NCBI RefSeq assembly: GCF_040412085.2
Contig: NZ_CP115920.1
Span: forward strand, 2,294,001 to 2,358,000
Reading direction: 5' to 3'
DNA: 64,000 nt
Source: Vibrio sp. CB1-14
Lineage (GTDB): Bacteria > Pseudomonadota > Gammaproteobacteria > Enterobacterales > Vibrionaceae
The notes below the pieces were generated by a model. The model did no database searches. It was given only the letters and a program-made list of their open reading frames with translations, and was not told where the DNA came from. Below are positions 59,299 to 64,000 of this stretch, in pieces (positions within the stretch are counted from its first letter, which is position 1; every line of letters begins with the position of its first letter). Position numbers and translations under genes: made by a program.

Positions 59299-60783
59299 AT
59301 GTTGTCTTATTCTCTTCGCACCTCTATTTTAGCTCTGTCTATCGCAGCCTCGTGTGGTGCGATGGCGTCACAAGCATCGTCAGTGACACCAGAAGATACC
59401 TTTCCGAGCACACAAGCGTGGCTAACACACGCCAAGCAAGGTCTCGCTCCTTACTGGATGCATGAAGCAGCGCAAGGTGTCCCCGTCGGCAATTTCCCAA
59501 CATTTCGCTGCGATAATGGAGAGTTATTAGACATATCCAACGTCTGCCCAGAGCTGCAACACGGCTGGATCATCCCTCACTTTGGGCGCGAATACACACG
59601 TATGAAGTCACGCCAGACTTACGCTTATGGCGTTCTTTTTCATCTTACCGGCGATGTTAAAGCGCTCGAACTTGCCAAAGACGGGGCTTACTACCTCATT
59701 GACCAACTTCAAGACGCCGAGAATGGTGGATTTATCTCGTTCACCGAAGACGATAAGCCGGGTCTAAAGTGGACACAACGCACCTCCCAAGACCAAGCTT
59801 ACGCCCTTGTTGGCCTTGCCATGTATTACTACCTAACGCGCGACCCTAAGGTAGAGAAAGCACTCGTCGAACAGCAAGCGTTCATCTTCGATAAATACAA
59901 ACTCAATGACGACGTCGGCCTAGCCTGGGTATTGGAAGATGGCGATGACCAAAGCGCCAAACAACACGAACTGGTCGCACAGCTTGATCAAATCAATGGC
60001 TACATGCTCCTAGTCGCCCCTCTACTTCCCGAGCCTCATAAAACCAAATGGCTAGCGGATCTCGAGTGGCTAACACAAATCTTAGTCAATGATTATCACG
60101 CCGATGATGAGCAGCGATTCTACGGAGCCATACACCACAAAGCCGTGATGCAGCCTAGCGCGAAACATAATGACTTCGGTCATACCATTAAAGCGTATTG
60201 GATGACCTATCTCACCGCCCAGCTCCTGGATAAGCCAGACTGGGAGACCTTCGCTAAGCAAGGCATGGAAGTAACACTAGAAAGAGCCCAGTACAACATG
60301 CCATTTGAATATGTCGCCGATTTCTTCCCCAAAGAGCAGCAAGAAGCGTTAAAAGGAACCACCATCCCGACATGGCAAAGTAGACCAAACAGTGGTGGCA
60401 GCTCTTCTTGGGAATGGGCAGAGCTTGACCAAGCCGCTATGACGCTTTCTATGGACGCTGGCAAAGTCAAAGCGCCACTCGGTTATACCACCTCTGGCTT
60501 TATGGATGTATGGGTTGACCATAAGTATGGCGGTGTGGGTCTGAACCCTAAGTCGACAAAAGCGTTCCATTGGGGCAATGGCTATCACCAATTTGAACAT
60601 GCACTCATTGGCACCCTTACATCGGGTTCACTCAATCATAACCCAGTGACACTGTATTACGCCGTCAGCGACAAGCCACTCCCACGCTTCACGCCATATT
60701 ATTACCAAGGCAAAGTGAACAAGACCACATCGCTCAAGAATGGGAAGGTACAGGCGGTGAGCTTCAGTGACATCACGCCTTAG
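59299..60783 (+). CDS. secreted AGE-family (N-acylglucosamine 2-epimerase-like) alpha/alpha-barrel protein
   Basis: The 494-residue protein has a signal peptide (SILALSIAASCGAMASQA, cleavage near 24-26), then an (alpha/alpha)6-barrel pattern: GVLFHLTGDVKALELAKDGA, SQDQAYALVGLAMYYYLTRD and KHNDFGHTIKAYWM resemble the active-site helices of AGE and cellobiose 2-epimerases. Family members are mostly cytoplasmic, so export to the periplasm is unusual. Position after SemiSWEET suggests a sugar substrate; activity, epimerase or glycoside hydrolase, is unresolved. Confidence 0.75.
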   Translation: MLSYSLRTSILALSIAASCGAMASQASSVTPEDTFPSTQAWLTHAKQGLAPYWMHEAAQGVPVGNFPTFRCDNGELLDISNVCPELQHGWIIPHFGREYTRMKSRQTYAYGVLFHLTGDVKALELAKDGAYYLIDQLQDAENGGFISFTEDDKPGLKWTQRTSQDQAYALVGLAMYYYLTRDPKVEKALVEQQAFIFDKYKLNDDVGLAWVLEDGDDQSAKQHELVAQLDQINGYMLLVAPLLPEPHKTKWLADLEWLTQILVNDYHADDEQRFYGAIHHKAVMQPSAKHNDFGHTIKAYWMTYLTAQLLDKPDWETFAKQGMEVTLERAQYNMPFEYVADFFPKEQQEALKGTTIPTWQSRPNSGGSSSWEWAELDQAAMTLSMDAGKVKAPLGYTTSGFMDVWVDHKYGGVGLNPKSTKAFHWGNGYHQFEHALIGTLTSGSLNHNPVTLYYAVSDKPLPRFTPYYYQGKVNKTTSLKNGKVQAVSFSDITP

Positions 60784-60916
60784 CCTTTGTGCAAAAAGAC
60801 TGAAGTCATGTAAAGAAGGTAAGAAAATCGATGAAACGGGCAGGAATCACTTGGTTTCAAAGGCATAACCTGCGACAATCCGCCCGTTATTCACCCTTGA
60901 TTACAGATGGTCAATT

Positions 60917-61156
60917 ATGCAAATCTTAGTACGCAACCTATCTCGCGAAACCACAGAGCACGATGTACGCCTTCAGTTCCGTGAGTACGGCCGAGTTACC
61001 GAGTGCACACTCGTACTAGACAAAGAGACAGGAAAGTCGAAAGGCTTCGCGTTTGTAACTATGCCTGAAGTTGAAGAAGCAAAGGTGGCAATTAAAGAGC
61101 TAAACCTAACCATGTTTGCTGGCAGCAAGATCCGCGTTAAGTTCGCTGGTCACTAA
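60917..61156 (+). CDS. RRM-domain RNA-binding protein
   Basis: The 79-residue protein is one RNA-recognition motif: RNP2 ILVRNL at 3-8 and RNP1 KGFAFVTM at 42-49. Small single-RRM proteins occur in many marine gamma-proteobacteria and cyanobacteria, often linked to cold response. The 133-bp leader may fold (AACGGGC at 60835 with GCCCGTT at 60892), which could regulate translation. It stands alone with its own terminator. Confidence 0.9.
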   Translation: MQILVRNLSRETTEHDVRLQFREYGRVTECTLVLDKETGKSKGFAFVTMPEVEEAKVAIKELNLTMFAGSKIRVKFAGH

Positions 61157-61213
61157 TCTTCTAATTTAAGTCATCGAATTCAGGCTTGCTATTGCGCCTA
61201 GCCAATAAGCTAG

Positions 61214-61242
61214 AAAACACCAACCATTGCGGTTGGTGTTTT
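61214..61242. terminator. terminator after the RRM gene
   Basis: AAAACACCAACC pairs with GGTTGGTGTTTT around ATTGC, a 12-bp stem. The A/T-runs make it bidirectional. Confidence 0.93.
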
Positions 61243-61368
61243 AGTTTATAAACCGGGCATTTTTACTTAGTTATATGCGATACCGTACAAAACTCACTTT
61301 TTTGTATTGCAACGAAGTATTTGCCGTTCTAGCCTATAAACAGTTCAATAGACTCAAAAGGAATTACA

Positions 61369-61935
61369 GTGTCCCTTTCTCGTATCACTCTTACACTGAC
61401 GCTCCTCGCATCCGCTACCAGTTACGCAAGCCCGGTACAGTTTCTACTTGGCGTCGACAGCCATAAAGGTTTTGCTGGCGGCATAGAAACCATCGTCTAC
61501 GATAACTTTATTATCGGCGGCCAGTTTAATTTTGGCTCTTCCGACGAAAGCAACAGTCAGACAGGCACTTACCCAGGCATTACCAACCCAACGTTTACCA
61601 GCAAAAAATCGGCACAGCATTACGGTCTATACACTGGTTACCGATTTAATGACGGAATGTTAGACGGCTTGGCGCTCAAACTCGGCATTGCTCAAATGAA
61701 CGTCAACATCAGTGAAGATGTTTATGGCACGGACGGGAATTCAGATATCATTTACGATATCAACGAGCGTAAATACCAACCTTTCGTCGGTCTTGGCTAC
61801 CATGTAAGCGATCGTTTTTCACTCAATGTACACGCACACTTAGCCGGTATCGATACCATCAATGTTGACGGCAAAACACTCGACTCAGGTTTTGATGCAA
61901 CAACGCTAAGCTTTATGGCCGGGTTTACCTTCTAG
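61369..61935 (+). CDS. outer-membrane beta-barrel-like protein
   Basis: The 188-residue protein has a signal peptide (ITLTLTLLASATSYAS, cleavage near 20) and alternating strands ending in Phe (SFMAGFTF), typical of outer-membrane barrels. YGLYTGYRF and YQPFVGLGYHVSDRFS look like barrel strands. The start is GTG at 61369 behind AAAAGGAAT. Function unknown; an eight-strand OmpW/OmpX-like barrel is possible. Confidence 0.75.
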   Translation: MSLSRITLTLTLLASATSYASPVQFLLGVDSHKGFAGGIETIVYDNFIIGGQFNFGSSDESNSQTGTYPGITNPTFTSKKSAQHYGLYTGYRFNDGMLDGLALKLGIAQMNVNISEDVYGTDGNSDIIYDINERKYQPFVGLGYHVSDRFSLNVHAHLAGIDTINVDGKTLDSGFDATTLSFMAGFTF

Positions 61936-61973
61936 CCTGTTTAGACTCAAAATAATTTCCAACTGTTGAATAG

Positions 61974-61997
61974 GATAGTGCCCGTTTCGGGCCTATC
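61974..61997. other. hairpin between the barrel gene and the endonuclease
   Basis: GATAG-T-GCCCG pairs with CGGGC-CTATC around TTT, with one bulged T. It lies 38 bp after the barrel-protein stop and lacks a T-run. The remaining 62000-62165 gap has no gene. Confidence 0.6.
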
Positions 61998-62165
61998 GAC
62001 ACCCTTCTGATAACATCATCACCAAAAGCCTCATATTTCTCGATACATATCAAACAAGTCACACACCTTAGGGTTTGCGACTGTGCATTGAATCGGATTA
62101 ACCTGATATCAACCAAATAGAAACCTCTATCTTGCCGCACTTAGACTAGGGAAAGTGAGTTAACT

Positions 62166-62984
62166 ATGCCGTATGAGCTAAAGGATTTTGAAAATAACGA
62201 AATCAGCTTCGCTGAGCTGAACAACAAGTCTTTTGCCTGTGCGCAAGGGGAGAATCAAGAGAGCTTGTTCGTAAAAACCTTTAAAAAGTTGCAAGACAAC
62301 GGATTTATTCAGTCTGAAGAGCGTATCGCCATCCATCCCGCGAAGGAAGCCAACCCTTATCACCCCGACTTGATCGTAAACGAGAAGCTCGTCGCTGAAC
62401 TGAAAACCAAGGCGTCACCACTGTTTATAGCGCAGAACTACGGTATCGACCCTCAATACGCACTCACCATGGATTTAAAAGACTCTCTACATTACAACAA
62501 ACTGCTTGAGCAAGGTACAGACGTCACCATCTATGTTTGGGTGAAGTGGGCAGCCAAAACAATGCAACGCTATTCTGTGCAAAACGGGCAAAAGTGCTAC
62601 AACGACGAAGTCTTTGAAGTTGGACAATTAGCGGGGATATGGAAGGTGAACTTCTCCCAATTGCGTCAGTTCGAACGTGACTATCAAGTGCCCATTCATT
62701 GGTACAAGGAAGAATTTCGAAAACCACCTGAATACTCACGCGATGAGCCAGAACACAAAGCGTGGTATGACTATCTTGAAAACTTTGAACCGAGACTAGT
62801 CAACCCTACGACAAACAAACTGAAGAACATCACCTCAAAAGGTTATGACAAAGACACTCTTTACACCAAAGGCGACTCTTCTGGCAGTTACGTCTTTGAC
62901 CTAAGAAACCCAATGTTCCAGAGACTTTACTGGAATCATAAAAGCCCCAAGCGTCTTTGTTTGGACATACAACATTATCGCTAA
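62166..62984 (+). CDS. putative type II restriction endonuclease, PD-(D/E)xK fold
   Basis: The 272-residue protein has a PD-(D/E)xK core: HPDLIVNEKLVAELK with Asp68, Glu78 and Lys80, the metal- and base-binding residues of this nuclease fold. It converges on a cytosine-5 methyltransferase gene 55 bp away, as in many type II systems, and no other nuclease or controller gene is visible. I do not recognise the subfamily, and the recognition site cannot be read from sequence. The remaining domains look all-beta/alpha with no HTH. The ATG at 62166 is behind GGGAAAGTGAG. Confidence 0.78.
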   Translation: MPYELKDFENNEISFAELNNKSFACAQGENQESLFVKTFKKLQDNGFIQSEERIAIHPAKEANPYHPDLIVNEKLVAELKTKASPLFIAQNYGIDPQYALTMDLKDSLHYNKLLEQGTDVTIYVWVKWAAKTMQRYSVQNGQKCYNDEVFEVGQLAGIWKVNFSQLRQFERDYQVPIHWYKEEFRKPPEYSRDEPEHKAWYDYLENFEPRLVNPTTNKLKNITSKGYDKDTLYTKGDSSGSYVFDLRNPMFQRLYWNHKSPKRLCLDIQHYR

Positions 62985-62989
62985 ATGCA

Positions 62990-63017
62990 AACAAGGAAGC
63001 CAAAAGGCTTCCTTGTT
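62990..63017. other. stem-loop between endonuclease and methyltransferase
   Basis: AACAAGGAAGCC pairs perfectly with GGCTTCCTTGTT around AAAA (12-bp stem). It lies between the convergent genes and probably ends both transcripts, though no T-run follows. Confidence 0.75.
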
Positions 63018-63039
63018 AACTATTGGGTACTACTCGTTA

Positions 63040-64000
63040 TTACGCGTTGCCAGTGGTTGGCTGCTCAAGAGATTCTATATCGTTAAGTAGCCTTACCAGT
63101 GAATGCCCTAACGCTTTAGACATATTCACCGGTACCGCATTACCAATTTGCTTATACGCAGCGTTCTTCGAGCCTTTAAACTCCCAATTGTCCGGGAAAG
63201 TCTGAATACGTGCGTACTCTCTTACTTGAAGCGGGCGCGTTTCAATAGGATGGCAGCGTTCCGTTTGTTTTTGTGCTGGAGACGTGGTGAGAGTCAAACT
63301 CGGCTCATCCAAAGAGAGACGTCTTGCCATGCCCGTCTTACCACCACCTAGGAAGTAGCTTCCTCCCATGTATTCACGCTGCAGATCATCTGACAGATCG
63401 CGCCAGTAGCCACCTTGCGGTACATGCTCCATGATTTCGCGTTTGCGCTCTGGGTAATGCTGGCCTTCTGACTCAGGTACATCCGTGTCGTAAAGTTCAC
63501 CCGCGTAAAATGCATCACGAAGCGTCATCACTTTGCGATAAGGTGAAGGCCAATGAAACTTAACTTTTTGCGCCAGATCTTTTCGGATAGCGACCAAGAT
63601 CAAGCGTTCACGTTTTTGTGGAACTTTATAGAAAATCGCTTTGAGTACACGCGGCTCAACCAACTCATAACCGAGTTCATCAATGACGCTTTTAATGGTT
63701 TCTAGGGTGCGACCATCGTCGTGAGTAAGCAGTGCTCTTACGTTTTCTGCCAAGAATACTTTTGGCTGAGTTTCTTTAATGGCACGCGCCATTTCGAAAA
63801 ACAAAGTACCGCGCGTATCTTCAAAACCTAGGCTCTTACCTGCATAAGAAAATGCCTGACATGGGAAGCCGCCAGTAAGAATATCCACCTCTTCTTCAAT
63901 CTGGGTGAAATCCACTTTAGCAATGTCGCCTTCAATCACATTCCAATCTGGTCGGTTATGGCGCAACGTCGCACAGGCGTGCTTGTCCATTTCGTTAAGA
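63040..64000 (-). CDS. DNA cytosine-5 methyltransferase, 5' end outside the window
   Basis: The protein has the C5-methyltransferase motifs: catalytic Cys in GGFPCQAFSYAG (motif IV), AENVRALL (VI), QKRERLILVA (VIII) and motifs IX-X (REYARIQTFPDNW, KQIGNAVPVNM). The target-recognition region between VIII and IX holds YMGGSYFLGGGKTGMARRLS. The frame is open to the edge, with LNEMDKHACATL at 63999-63964; the SAM-binding FSGAGG motif I must lie outside the window, so the Met at 63990 is internal. It would protect host DNA from the convergent endonuclease. Confidence 0.92.
   Translation of the reverse strand, partial: LNEMDKHACATLRHNRPDWNVIEGDIAKVDFTQIEEEVDILTGGFPCQAFSYAGKSLGFEDTRGTLFFEMARAIKETQPKVFLAENVRALLTHDDGRTLETIKSVIDELGYELVEPRVLKAIFYKVPQKRERLILVAIRKDLAQKVKFHWPSPYRKVMTLRDAFYAGELYDTDVPESEGQHYPERKREIMEHVPQGGYWRDLSDDLQREYMGGSYFLGGGKTGMARRLSLDEPSLTLTTSPAQKQTERCHPIETRPLQVREYARIQTFPDNWEFKGSKNAAYKQIGNAVPVNMSKALGHSLVRLLNDIESLEQPTTGNA

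Noticed and set aside
60835..60898. Riboswitch in the RRM gene leader
   Set aside because: Only a 7-bp long-range stem was seen, and it matches no aptamer known to me; it is kept only as a note on the gene.

Overview
The window reads as a chromosomal segment of a Vibrio (Vibrionaceae, Gammaproteobacteria). The evidence is the gene content and order: the trp operon as E-G-D-C(F)-B-A behind an Escherichia-type trp operator, the psp/sap divergon, yciB-yciA-yciI followed by an AspS-type pilotin gene next to metE/metR, a vibriolysin-type protease, and a Vibrio-like SemiSWEET. No rRNA, tRNA, CRISPR array, integrase or insertion sequence was seen. Most of the window is core or near-core genome; the restriction-modification pair at the right edge and the repeat clusters near 52.5 kb and 58.6 kb are the most accessory-looking parts.

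Layout. 0-4.4 kb: AbrB-family membrane protein, an HTH plus PfkB-like protein, an HD-GYP protein, and a DeoR/GlpR-type repressor. 4.4-10.4 kb: glycerophosphodiester phosphodiesterase (minus strand), divergent from ugpB-ugpA-ugpE-ugpC plus a HAD phosphatase, with a Pho-box-like site between. 10.4-16.5 kb: NCS2 purine permease, acyl-CoA desaturase with a FabR-like operator in its promoter, an MFS transporter, and a response-regulator/diguanylate-cyclase pair. 16.8-22.0 kb: RND pump with two lipoprotein adaptors. 22.1-25.3 kb: ChbG deacetylase and a GH4 phospho-glycosidase with a divergent LysR regulator. 25.4-33.3 kb: pspABC, divergent from pspF and followed by sapABCDF; sapA is interrupted. 33.4-43.3 kb: rluB, yciO and rnm, divergent from the attenuated trp operon. 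43.6-49.0 kb: dicarboxylate/amino-acid symporter, a frameshifted M4 metalloprotease, yciB, yciA, yciI and aspS. 49.1-52.5 kb: metE and metR with tandem met boxes. 52.5-61.2 kb: REP-like repeats, a truncated GT39 protein, an alpha-glucoside PTS with its GntR regulator and phospho-alpha-glucosidase, a 110-bp triple repeat, SemiSWEET, a secreted AGE-like protein and an RRM protein. 61.4-64.0 kb: outer-membrane-like protein, then a convergent restriction endonuclease and cytosine-5 methyltransferase, the latter cut by the window edge.

How the genes work together. The ugp set with GDPD and the HAD enzyme would import glycerophosphodiesters or glycerol-3-phosphate and process them. psp and sap form the envelope-stress/peptide-transport divergon known from enterobacteria. 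The trp operon has a repressor site, a 36-codon leader peptide with four Trp codons and a terminator/antiterminator. The glucoside PTS and GH4 enzyme form an import-and-hydrolyse pair.

Three genes carry lesions: sapA (two single-base homopolymer insertions about 100 bp apart), the vibriolysin-like protease (a perfect 7-bp tandem duplication in the propeptide), and the GT39 gene (an in-frame TGA with coding-like sequence continuing 33 codons). The protease duplication is the most interesting because it could be reversible. No clearly undescribed multi-gene system was found; the best candidates for new biology are the protease duplication, the HTH/PfkB-like protein with an altered active-site motif, the endonuclease of unknown specificity, and the FabR-like control of the desaturase.
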